Below, piece by piece: positions 40,501-47,983 of a stretch of DNA of 55,607 bases (position 1 is the first letter of the stretch; every line of letters begins with the position of its first letter). The notes beneath the pieces were generated by a model. That model searched no databases. It was not told where the DNA came from and saw only the letters and a list, made by a program, of their open reading frames with translations. The position numbers and the translations under genes were made by a program. The stretch comes from CAYNJY01 sp964397755 (GTDB taxonomy: Bacteria > Patescibacteriota > Microgenomatia > UBA10105 > UBA927), in NCBI GenBank assembly GCA_964397755.1, contig CAYNJY010000007.1, positions 1 through 55,607 of the forward strand. The letters are read 5' to 3'.

Positions 40501-43313
40501 CCGCCGATGCCCGTGCCGGTAGTAATGGCTGAACCAATGAAGCTCGCGAGGGTGCCGGTGGTAATTGAGGTCGAGGCAAGATCAAACAGCGTGCCGGTCG
40601 TCAAAATGCTGTCGTTCAGGTCGATTGCTGTGGCGCCTACCGACGTTCCCAAGTAGTTGTAGATGAGGTTGCCGTTACTGTCGACCGAAAGCGCCGGGGT
40701 TTCGATCCTTTCCCCGGAAGAGCTCTGCGTTTCGTTGCTAAAGGTGTTGTAGACGCGGAAGAAGTTATTGACCGTGATTTGGTTTTTGCTGAGGACCGGG
40801 CCGGCGATGAGAGCTAGAGCCGAGTAGTCAGAGATGGTTGAGGACTCCATCCAGACGCGGGTGGCGGTATCGTTGGTTCCGCCGATTGCGAGAGTTGCGC
40901 TGTTATTGCAGGTGGTTGATCCGCTGTTATAGCCATGGCAGGGCGAGCCGGCGACGGAGAGAGAGACAACGTCGTTGGCGCTAAACTGGGTGCCGATATC
41001 ATCGTCTTTGCCGGTATTGGCGGTTGCGTCATAGAGGTCAACGGCCGAGTCGCTGTCTGTGCCGACGGTCGTCACTCCTCCGGTATTGCCGCTCCCGTCG
41101 GTAAGACCCACATACAAGTACTCGCGGCCGTCAGAGACGGCGACCGCCGCGACCGTATCGGAGGTGGATGTGCCGCCAGAGGCATTTCCCATGAGCCGCT
41201 GGTAGCTGTTGGTGCCGGTGACACCGGTAATTCTGGAGGCGGTGTGGTTCTCGAGCGCCCGTTTTCCAATGTTGTACATGAGCTTAATTTGCCCGGCCGA
41301 AAGCGTCTCTGCAGTCACAAAGGTGTCATCGATATCGCCGTCAAGGAAGTTGGCTGCGGCGTTACTCGCGCCCGAGAGGTCCGCGCCAACCGTGGCCGCC
41401 ACAGCGCTATTGGTCAGGTTGCCGCTCTGGGCGTCAGTATCGACCAGCTCGCCATCGACGTAGAAGCGTTGGTTGGTGCCGTCGTAGGTGCCGACGACAA
41501 AGTGCCAGAGGGTGGTATCGGTGTAGCTGGCGGTTGAGGCAGAGGTGACCGAGGCGCCGGTTCTGGTGATAAAGGTGATGGTGTCGCCGCTTGCAATTTG
41601 AATTTGGAAGCTTTGGTCAGCCGCGGCGTTGCCGAATTTAGCTATAATTGTATCGGCGTCGGCGGTATTGCTGTCGCGCCGGAACCAGGCGCCCACCGAA
41701 AGGAGGGTGCCGGCCGGATCAAGATCAGCGTCATCAGCGCAGGTTCCGGCAACGGTTCCGGTACAGACGTAATCATCACTCGCGTCAAAATCAAGGCCAG
41801 AGCCGCGCACACCGTCGGAGGTGGCGGGCGCGTTGGTCGCTCCCGAGGTCGTCCAGCCATTCACCTTATCCGAGATATCACTGTCGTTTGCCCCGAGAAG
41901 GGTATTGGCCGAGAGGTTGGCGCCGCCGGCAAACGGCATCATGTTGAGGATATCTCCCACCAGTTCCTCACCGATGTAGTCGCCGGTATAGTACTTGACG
42001 CTGCCATTGGTTTCATCGCCGGCTTTAGTATGGACAGCGGTCAGCCCCACGTTTGTTCCCATGTAGACCGTTGGCGAGCGGCCGTCGACGGTTGAGGTAC
42101 CCTCGGTGACGAAGAGGGCTCCCGGAGTAGTTTGGATGGTGGGGGCGGTTGAGCCCGCGATGAGAGCCGGCACAGTTGTTTCGTCCCAGGTGGCATCGGG
42201 TGTCCCTGGACTCTCATCGGCACTGTCATTTACTACTTTATTCCAGCGCTCGAGCGTAGCTGTTGTCTCGTTGGTCGCCCAGAGGTTCCCTTCCGCGTCA
42301 AGCCACACCTGGTTATAGTCGTCCAGGGCATTGTCGGTGTAGTCGAGCGTTGAGCCGTTCGTGGTTTCGTTAATGAGCGAGACGCCGGCATCGGTTGCCG
42401 CAACCACGTAGTAGGAGGCACCGACGCGGGCAACATGGGCGTCGTTGACCGTCGCATTGACGATTGCCTGGCCGGTCCTGACTTGATCGGCGTAGGCGGT
42501 GCCGGGATCGGCGTTTCGGCCGTCGATTTTTTCAGCGAAATCACGGGCGTCGGTCGCGTTATAGCGGACAATCCGGTCGTTTTTAAAATCAACGGCGTAA
42601 AGTCCGGTGGCAGCGGAGCCGTTGGTAGCGACGTACACTTTTCCGTTGAGGGCCCAGACGCTAGAGGGGTTGTTGTTGAGGTCAACATCAAGGGCAAAAT
42701 CCGTTCCTTGGTCGAAACGCATCCACATGGTGTTGTCTTTAGCGTCAAAGAGGTAGACGTTAGCCGCGGCCGCGACAATGATGACCTTTTCGGGAAATTC
42801 ACGGCGGCCACAGCGGTCGTTGGTCGAGAAGCTACAGCCGACGGCGGTTGCGTCCAGCGTTTCGTTGTACCAGGAGGAGGCCTTGGCCCGCTCGTCGTTT
42901 CGCCAGATGCCAGCATCGGGATCTTTGGCAGTGTCATAGACAAACACATCCGAGACGCTGCCGACAGTCCGCAAATCAGTTCGGATATTGGTTCCCAAGA
43001 CCGTGTCGGCCCCCAGGATTTCTCCGGTGTCGCCGTTTAAGAGGATGAGGGCGCTTGCGGTTGCGGTGGTTGAGGGATTATCGGAGGGAGAAAACGTATC
43101 GCTTCCGAGCGCGATCGAGCGGTTGACGACCGGGTAGGGGTAAATGAGGTTGTTGGTTTGGTCAAATAGGTTTTGTCCGGCCGCCCCCCGTTCGCCGGTT
43201 GCGCCCGTCATTCCTGTCGGTCCGGCTGCGCCGGTTGAACCAGTACTTCCGGTTGGCCCACCTGCCCCGGTAGCACCGGTTGACCCCGTTGGTCCACCTC
43301 CACCGGTTGCCCC
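37536..43313 (-). CDS. C-terminal part of giant collagen-like surface adhesin (propeller, LamG, repetitive tail)
   Basis: About 1925 residues continue the gene interrupted by the gap at 43314-43413. The first bases after the gap still read G-x-T collagen-like units in the same frame as the rest, so an ATG at 43211 is internal. In order: end of collagen repeats; a propeller-like region (about 41950-43150, with V-Y-L-F-D-A-K-D and K-V-Y-V-A-T-N); a LamG/concanavalin-like domain (about 41270-41850, G-L-D-F-D-A-S-D-D-Y-V to F-L-D-G-D-I-D-D); beta-helix-like T-T-G-x-L repeats (about 40240-40650); then tail-fibre-like strands with D-S-N-G-N and D-S-Q-G-N-A-T-F units. An exported binding fibre is inferred. 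A 13-bp-arm palindrome lies in frame at 38814-38850. Confidence 0.8.
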   Translation of the reverse strand, partial: GATGGGGPTGSTGATGAGGPTGSTGSTGAAGPTGMTGATGERGAAGQNLFDQTNNLIYPYPVVNRSIALGSDTFSPSDNPSTTATASALILLNGDTGEILGADTVLGTNIRTDLRTVGSVSDVFVYDTAKDPDAGIWRNDERAKASSWYNETLDATAVGCSFSTNDRCGRREFPEKVIIVAAAANVYLFDAKDNTMWMRFDQGTDFALDVDLNNNPSSVWALNGKVYVATNGSAATGLYAVDFKNDRIVRYNATDARDFAEKIDGRNADPGTAYADQVRTGQAIVNATVNDAHVARVGASYYVVAATDAGVSLINETTNGSTLDYTDNALDDYNQVWLDAEGNLWATNETTATLERWNKVVNDSADESPGTPDATWDETTVPALIAGSTAPTIQTTPGALFVTEGTSTVDGRSPTVYMGTNVGLTAVHTKAGDETNGSVKYYTGDYIGEELVGDILNMMPFAGGANLSANTLLGANDSDISDKVNGWTTSGATNAPATSDGVRGSGLDFDASDDYVCTGTVAGTCADDADLDPAGTLLSVGAWFRRDSNTADADTIIAKFGNAAADQSFQIQIASGDTITFITRTGASVTSASTASYTDTTLWHFVVGTYDGTNQRFYVDGELVDTDAQSGNLTNSAVAATVGADLSGASNAAANFLDGDIDDTFVTAETLSAGQIKLMYNIGKRALENHTASRITGVTGTNSYQRLMGNASGGTSTSDTVAAVAVSDGREYLYVGLTDGSGNTGGVTTVGTDSDSAVDLYDATANTGKDDDIGTQFSANDVVSLSVAGSPCHGYNSGSTTCNNSATLAIGGTNDTATRVWMESSTISDYSALALIAGPVLSKNQITVNNFFRVYNTFSNETQSSSGERIETPALSVDSNGNLIYNYLGTSVGATAIDLNDSILTTGTLFDLASTSITTGTLASFIGSAITTGTGIGGTFNALTTGSGLSITSTGTITTTGELLNLAANSLTTGALLRLSATGLTSGTGIEYTGSSSTGITGNVLSLTSDVGSAGELINLAPDFSGSGVTGYGVYLSGTDSTANANTDYGLYSTIALTGNAAKTGVGYYSTLSTSSTTADTIAAFDAATTTTGIITTGTRSIYGVRTQPNSTAASTGGTTNVYGVYSKSDGTVGAGGTINAYGLYVANGTMSTTGTSTNTGLYVEAPSGADSNYSAVFADAGGADGGGVGIGNAAPVGLLDVSGAITGKALVIINETGDQNILTASASGTTRFNIQRDGDIESQRFVDIADNTFLLDPAATGVSLNIEGDIRSNGAFTIDSNGNANITIDSGTSTIFLVGGASGGSDSVCVSFDASPTGCGGKLNAATIDPPYTINGEKFATFMPSMTGVKEETTGIVQTSEYVPGVGYRAILDFAGSEKGSDVWLFAKTTDLRRTMGKLVILLSPASSVRSWYVVDPVAFRASIYTSRPTTVSYRLTAPRYDWQQWTNERDGTGEGLVINDGQELALTSEGEVLGEESLDLSSLTLSTPGVEDVHTPGVNQPGVYSLLDTSGRIIEDVAAYAQAVIGELRVGLLTSQEIISPIAEIRELRTETISPLSSESTGIAVKLGETQTFGIYTPEGTPAAVFDSQGNATFSGELRAVSLHLGGDASVSGSLYADRIVTSFGDLEERLQLLSNNQKPTTDNRLDATSSALLALLAQEASRLTYDASGAAMLASLLPEDMLIPGSLAVYGTTTLGPTIATRPIYVEGTLALSASGLDSIGGNTLFLQKNRLADVDIAGGTILINTLGNVYITGDLAVSGNVSIAGVLGVNTISSFGKNLSISLEGATTTPEGTPSSSFGSLLIRGIAEKVVASIDASGSATFKKLNISVTPPPEGTPSAGIVAYTSTSQDTIGIATLAAGALSVKIPTTAVTEDSLIYITPVTSTNNKVIYVKTKLPGEGVIVGLDLPAPTDIKFNWWIIN
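38814..38850. repeat. In-frame palindromic element in the adhesin gene
   Basis: CACACCGGGTGTG (38814-38826) and its exact complement (38838-38850) surround an 11-base loop. In the coding strand it reads S-T-P-G-V-E-D-V-H-T-P-G-V-N. A related in-frame element occurs in leuS at 49570-49624. Confidence 0.7.
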
Positions 43314-43413
43314 NNNNNNNNNNNNNNNNNNNNNNNNNNNNNNNNNNNNNNNNNNNNNNNNNNNNNNNNNNNNNNNNNNNNNNNNNNNNNNNNNNNNNNN
43401 NNNNNNNNNNNNN
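43314..43413. other. Assembly gap (100 N) inside collagen-like repeats
   Basis: Exactly 100 N in the G-x-T repeat region. The frame before and after it differs as written, which shows that the true gap length is not 100 (modulo 3), not that the gene is broken. Confidence 0.95.
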
Positions 43414-46400
43414 CGGCCTGACCCGTTGCTCCCGTTGCTCCGGTTGCGCCAGTCGGTCCACCAGCCCCGGTTGCTCCGGTACTTCCCGTGGGTCCCGCGC
43501 CCCCCGTGGCTCCCGTTGATCCCGTCGGCCCAGCTTGACCGGTAGCACCAGTAGCACCCGTCGCTCCGGTTGACCCGGTAGGTCCGGCTGCTCCTGTTGC
43601 CCCTGTACTCCCGGTCGGTCCAGCTCCACCCGTCGCCCCAGTTGAACCCGTTGGTCCAGCTTGCCCGGTCACCCCCGTTGCTCCCGTGGCACCAGTAGAG
43701 CCAGTAGGCCCTGCTTCACCCGTCGCTCCGGTTGACCCGGTAGGTCCGGCTGCTCCTGTTGCCCCTGTACTCCCGGTCGGCCCGGCCTGACCCGTTGCTC
43801 CCGTAGCTCCTGTTGCTCCTGTCACTCCTGTCGGCCCGGCTGCTCCTGTTGCCCCTGTACTCCCGGTCGGTCCGGCTCCACCAGTCGCTCCTGTTGACCC
43901 AGTTGGTCCTCCCTGACCCGTTGCTCCCGTAGCTCCCGTTGCTCCGGTTGCGCCAGTCGGTCCACCAGCCCCAGTTGCCCCCGTACTACCAGTTGGCCCA
44001 GCTCCACCAGTCGCTCCTGTTGAACCAGTTGGTCCAGCGGCTCCTGTCGCTCCGGTTGCCCCAGTCGCACCAGTACTTCCGGTTGGCCCTCCAGCTCCGG
44101 TAGCACCAGTACTTCCGGTTGGCCCAGCTCCACCGGTTGCGCCTGTTGCGCCGGTAGGTCCAGCCTGTCCGGTTGCGCCTGTTGCGCCTGTTGCGCCGGT
44201 TGCTCCCGTGGGTCCTCCATCTCCCGTGGCTCCGGTTGACCCAGTTGGTCCAGCGCCCCCCGTGGCTCCGGTTGACCCAGTTGGTCCAGCTCCACCCGTC
44301 GCTCCAGTTGAACCCGTTGGTCCTGCTTGCCCAGTAGCTCCGGTAGCTCCAGTACTCCCAGTTGGCCCTCCAGCTCCTGTTGCCCCTGTACTCCCAGTTG
44401 GCCCTCCAGCTCCTGTTGCCCCTGTACTCCCAGTTGGTCCAGCTCCACCGGTTGCGCCTGTTGCGCCGGTAGCACCGGTTGCTCCCGTGGGTCCCGCGCC
44501 CCCCGTGGCTCCGGTTGACCCAGTTGGTCCAGCTCCACCAGTCGCTCCAGTTGAACCCGTTGGTCCTGCTTGCCCAGTAGCTCCGGTAGCTCCAGTACTC
44601 CCAGTTGGCCCTCCAGCCCCAGTCGCTCCAGTACTTCCTGTCGGTCCAACTCCACCGGTTGCGCCTGTTGAGCCTGTGGGACCTCCCTGACCCGTGGCTC
44701 CGGTTGACCCAGTAGCTCCGGTTGCTCCGGTTGGTCCTTCAGCCCCAGTCGCTCCAGTACTTCCCGTCGGTCCAGCTGCTCCTGTTGCGCCAGTACTTCC
44801 CGTCGGTCCGGCCTGACCGGTAGCTCCGGTCGCACCGGTCGATCCTGTAGGCCCGGCTTGTCCCGTCGCTCCCGTTGCACCCGTCGCGCCTGTCGGTCCG
44901 GCCGCTCCTGTTGCCCCCGTACTCCCGGTCGGTCCAGCCCCACCAGTGGCTCCGGTACTCCCGGTCGGTCCAGCCTGACCAGTCGCCCCAGTCGCCCCTG
45001 TTGCTCCTGTACTTCCCGTGGGTCCTCCCGCTCCCGTTGCTCCGGTTGACCCTGTGGGCCCTGCGCCTCCCGTGGCCCCGGTTGACCCCGTTGGTCCAGC
45101 CTGACCAGTCGCCCCAGTCGCCCCTGTTGCTCCTGTTGGCCCTCCAGCCCCAGTCGCTCCAGTACTCCCGGTTGGTCCAGCGCCACCGGTTGCACCCGTA
45201 CTTCCTGTTGGACCTCCTTGCCCAGTAGCTCCTGTTGCGCCGGTAGCACCGGTTGACCCTGTTGGCCCTTCCGCTCCCGTGGCCCCAGTTGACCCCGTTG
45301 GTCCAGCTTGTCCGGTAGCACCGGTTGACCCCGTAGGTCCAACCTGCCCCGTTGCGCCTGTGGCACCGGTACTCCCCGTCGGACCCGCTCCACCTGTTGC
45401 GCCCGTTGCTCCCGTACTCCCGGTTGGACCGGCCGCTCCTGTAGCGCCAGTCGCTCCAGTTGCGCCCGTTGCTCCGGTCGGCCCTCCCGCTCCTGTGGCA
45501 CCGGTGCTCCCCGTCGGTCCTGCACCACCGGTTGCTCCGGTAGCTCCTGTTGGTCCAGCTTGCCCGGTCGCGCCTGTAGATCCTGTTGCTCCGGTTGCTC
45601 CGCTTGGTCCTTCAGCTCCGGTTGCTCCAGTACTCCCGGTTGGTCCAGCTCCACCGGTTGCGCCCGTAGCCCCGGTCGCGCCTGTCGGTCCGGCCGCTCC
45701 TGTTGCCCCCGTACTCCCGGTTGGTCCAGCTCCACCCGTCGCTCCGGTTGACCCGGTAGGTCCGGCTGCTCCTGTTGCGCCGGTTGCGCCGGTAGCACCT
45801 GTTGCTCCCGCGGGTCCTCCCGCTCCCGTCGCTCCGGTTGACCCAGTTGGTCCTGCGCCCCCCGTGGCTCCCGTTGACCCGGTTGGCCCTGCTTGTCCTG
45901 TTGCTCCGGTTGCTCCGGTTGCGCCAGAGGGTCCGGCCGCTCCCGCAGTTCCGGTTGCTCCGGTTGCTCCTGTCGGCCCAGCCTGTCCGGTTGCTCCAGT
46001 TGCTCCGGTTACCCCCGTAGGGCCGGCAGCTCCTGTGGCTCCTGTACTTCCTGTTGGACCTGCGCCTCCAGTTGCGCCGGTACTCCCGGTCGGACCGGCC
46101 TCTCCCGTGGCACCAGTCGTTCCCGTGGCTCCTGTTGCTCCGGTTGCTCCGCTTGGTCCCGCAGCACCGGTCGCACCCGTACTTCCCGTGGGTCCTGCGC
46201 CTCCGGATGGTCCGGTCGATCCGGTTGGTCCTATGTCTCCGCGCGGGCCTCCGGTTCCGGTTACTCCAGTGGCTCCGGTCACGCCAGATTTTCCGGTTGT
46301 ACCCGTGGCACCAGTCGATCCCGTGGGTCCTAACTCTCCAGCAGGTCCGACCGCTCCCGTGGCACCAGTCGATCCCGTGGGTCCGAGCTGGCCGGTCGCT

Positions 46401-46430
46401 CCTGTCGCCCCCGTTGCCCCGAGTACGCTT
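43414..46430 (-). repeat. Collagen-like G-x-T tandem repeat region
   Basis: About 1000 codons of Gly-x-Thr-rich triplets in larger units such as G-P-T-G-S-T-G-A-T-G-A, like the BclA-type bacterial collagens. The low complexity keeps long open frames on every strand here; only the minus frame that gives Gly every third residue is real. Confidence 0.9.
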
Positions 46431-47287
46431 CCTGCCTGTTGGGTAGAGGCAGTAGTAGGTGATTGACCCTCTGTTCCGACGAGAGTCGTGCCCTCCTGCG
46501 CACGGGAGGGCAGGGTTCGTTCCGCACCGCCTTGGATGCCGATGATTTGGGCAAAAATAACGCCGGAGGTGAGAAGGAGAAGGAGGAGGATACCAAGGAG
46601 TCCGTAGGGAGACAGAAGTTTTTGAAGAATCCAGCGTGACGGACGATGCGCTGTTTTTCCTTCTCGGGCAGGTACGACAAACGTATCACCCGGCTGCGGC
46701 TGGGTCGATTGCGCCGCTTCTCCTTCTCCTTCTCCTACCTCCATAAGGAAAGGTTCAGGTGGTGGAGCACTCGGGATTGCCGATGGTACGACAGACGCTG
46801 CACTGCCACCGGGCAAGGGGAGTTCGGCAGGTGCTTCCAAAAGATGCGCCTCGGGGAGACGTGATTGAATCCTACCCTGTTGTCTCCTTGAACTTTTTTT
46901 GCTTGGCTGTTTTTGTATGGGAAGGTTCGCAATCGGGTCCATGGGATTTACACTCATCCAGCCGTTGAGTGTAGCGAAGCGGAAGAATGCGCGCAGACTC
47001 GAGAGCCTTCGGTTGACTGTTGGAACCGGCGTATGTGCGAGCGTAAGGGCACGAAGGTATGAGCGAATGAGCTCGCTGTCGAAGTGTCGGAGAAGGTCCT
47101 GATGTGAAGATACATTCGAGAGTTCCTCGGCAATGGTTTCACGTATCCAGCTGAAGAAATGTTGAAGGTCGCTGCGGTAATTTTTCTGGGTCTGCCAAGA
47201 GGTGTTTTCTATGGCGAGAAAGCCGACAAAACTCTCCTTGAGTTTCTCAAGGTAATCCAGAACATTAGACCAGATTACACCAGGCAT
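43414..47287 (-). CDS. N-terminal part of giant surface protein: SAM-like recombinase N-domain, membrane helix, collagen-like repeats
   Basis: About 1290 residues before the gap. Residues about 5-110 match the N-terminal SAM-like (core-binding) domain of XerC/D-type tyrosine recombinases (F-L-A-I-E-N-T-S-W-Q-T-Q-K-N-Y-R-S-D-L, then V-N-R-R-L-S-S-L-R-A-F-F-R), but no catalytic domain follows. Instead there is a charged linker, a membrane helix at about 226-252 (L-L-G-I-L-L-L-L-L-L), and from about 286 collagen-like repeats. So a DNA-binding-type domain faces the cytoplasm and the collagen stalk faces outside. ATG 47287 is chosen because a promoter lies just upstream and its -35 box occupies the alternative TTG start at 47323. 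Confidence 0.8.
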
Positions 47288-47294
47288 TAATTCT

Positions 47295-47323
47295 AGTAAA
47301 TCTGTTCTTAATAAGGCTGTCAA
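47295..47323 (-). promoter_or_regulatory. Promoter of the giant adhesin gene
   Basis: On the minus strand TTGACA (47323-47318) is followed by 17 bases and TTTACT (47300-47295). Only 7 nt separate the -10 from ATG 47287, so the mRNA would be leaderless. Confidence 0.55.
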
Positions 47324-47946
47324 GAGGGAGATGATCTAGTTAGGTTATGGTTAGAACAGGTATAAAAGTTATAGAAAGTTGGGTTGGACATGAGTTTTCA
47401 CGAATTACCGCATACTTATAGATATTGTCATGGCGATCCATTCTCTAGTGGTTATCAATAAAGTTTGTATGATATAGTGTGATATTTTCGTCGTGTTCAA
47501 TTTTTATCAGAACGTTATGCATGGAAAAATGCGTTTAACACGAAGGGCGGCAGAGGAGGCTAAAACCTACCTATGTCTTATAGTATTTCTCCTTCAAGGC
47601 CGTATAGTTTTTTGCTGTTTTCTGTCTCTGAAACGGTTGAGAAGTAGCGTGGGCGGTGTTATCGTGAAGGGCAACTACCGGTGGAGTCTGTTAGCACTTA
47701 TAATTAAGGAGCGCTAAGAAATGTTTAGGGCGTCAGACAGGGCTAAATATCAACATTTGTGAAGAGCGTACGGGACCTTCTCAGGTATTTCTCCGTTCTT
47801 TTTGTCCTCCTGAAAGCTGACTCGAGACGGTTTTATTCAAGATTTTATACGGATGCGTCCGGTCTTTGGCCGAAACCGCTGATGGTTTGATTCCTCTCTT
47901 TGATATCCAATAGTATTTACTCCTGTTCCTTGTGCGGGGCTAGTGC
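47324..47946. other. Intergenic region without recognised gene
   Basis: About 620 AT-rich bases between the divergent adhesin and leuS genes. A 74-codon open frame at 47493-47717 has no recognisable features. I looked for tRNA, tmRNA, RNase P, SRP and T-box hallmarks and saw none. It may hold regulatory DNA for both genes or a decayed gene. Confidence 0.5.
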
Positions 47947-47974
47947 TTGCTTGGCAGAAAATTTTCGCTATACT
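47947..47974 (+). promoter_or_regulatory. Putative promoter of leuS
   Basis: TTGCTT (47947-47952), 16 bases, TATACT (47969-47974). The -10 ends 9 nt before ATG 47984 and no ribosome site is visible, in line with a near-leaderless transcript. Confidence 0.45.
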
Positions 47975-47983
47975 GCTAAATAT

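Noticed and set aside
43822..45798. Second long minus-strand frame (Gln/Pro/Leu/Arg-rich)
   Set aside because: It is a shifted frame of the same collagen-like repeat, without Gly periodicity or domains.
43414..46430. CRISPR-like regular repetition
   Set aside because: The repeats are protein-coding triplet-based units without unique spacers of constant length, and no cas genes are nearby.
45279..46466. Long plus-strand open frame rich in Pro-Val (A-P-V-x-P-V) opposite the collagen-like gene
   Set aside because: It is the antisense reading of the G-x-T repeat; low-complexity repeats keep other frames open. It has no start signal, and the minus-strand frame explains the region.
43414..47287. 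Functional tyrosine recombinase or integrase
   Set aside because: Only the N-terminal SAM-like domain is present; the catalytic R-H-R-Y domain is missing and a membrane helix plus collagen-like region follows.
47493..47717. 74-codon plus-strand frame upstream of leuS
   Set aside because: No recognisable domain or ribosome site, and the start is not a convincing one. I left it as an unexplained intergenic stretch.
47324..47983. T-box or other leader in front of leuS
   Set aside because: No GGTGG-type T-box sequence or terminator hairpin was found; a promoter immediately before the start codon makes a long leader unlikely.
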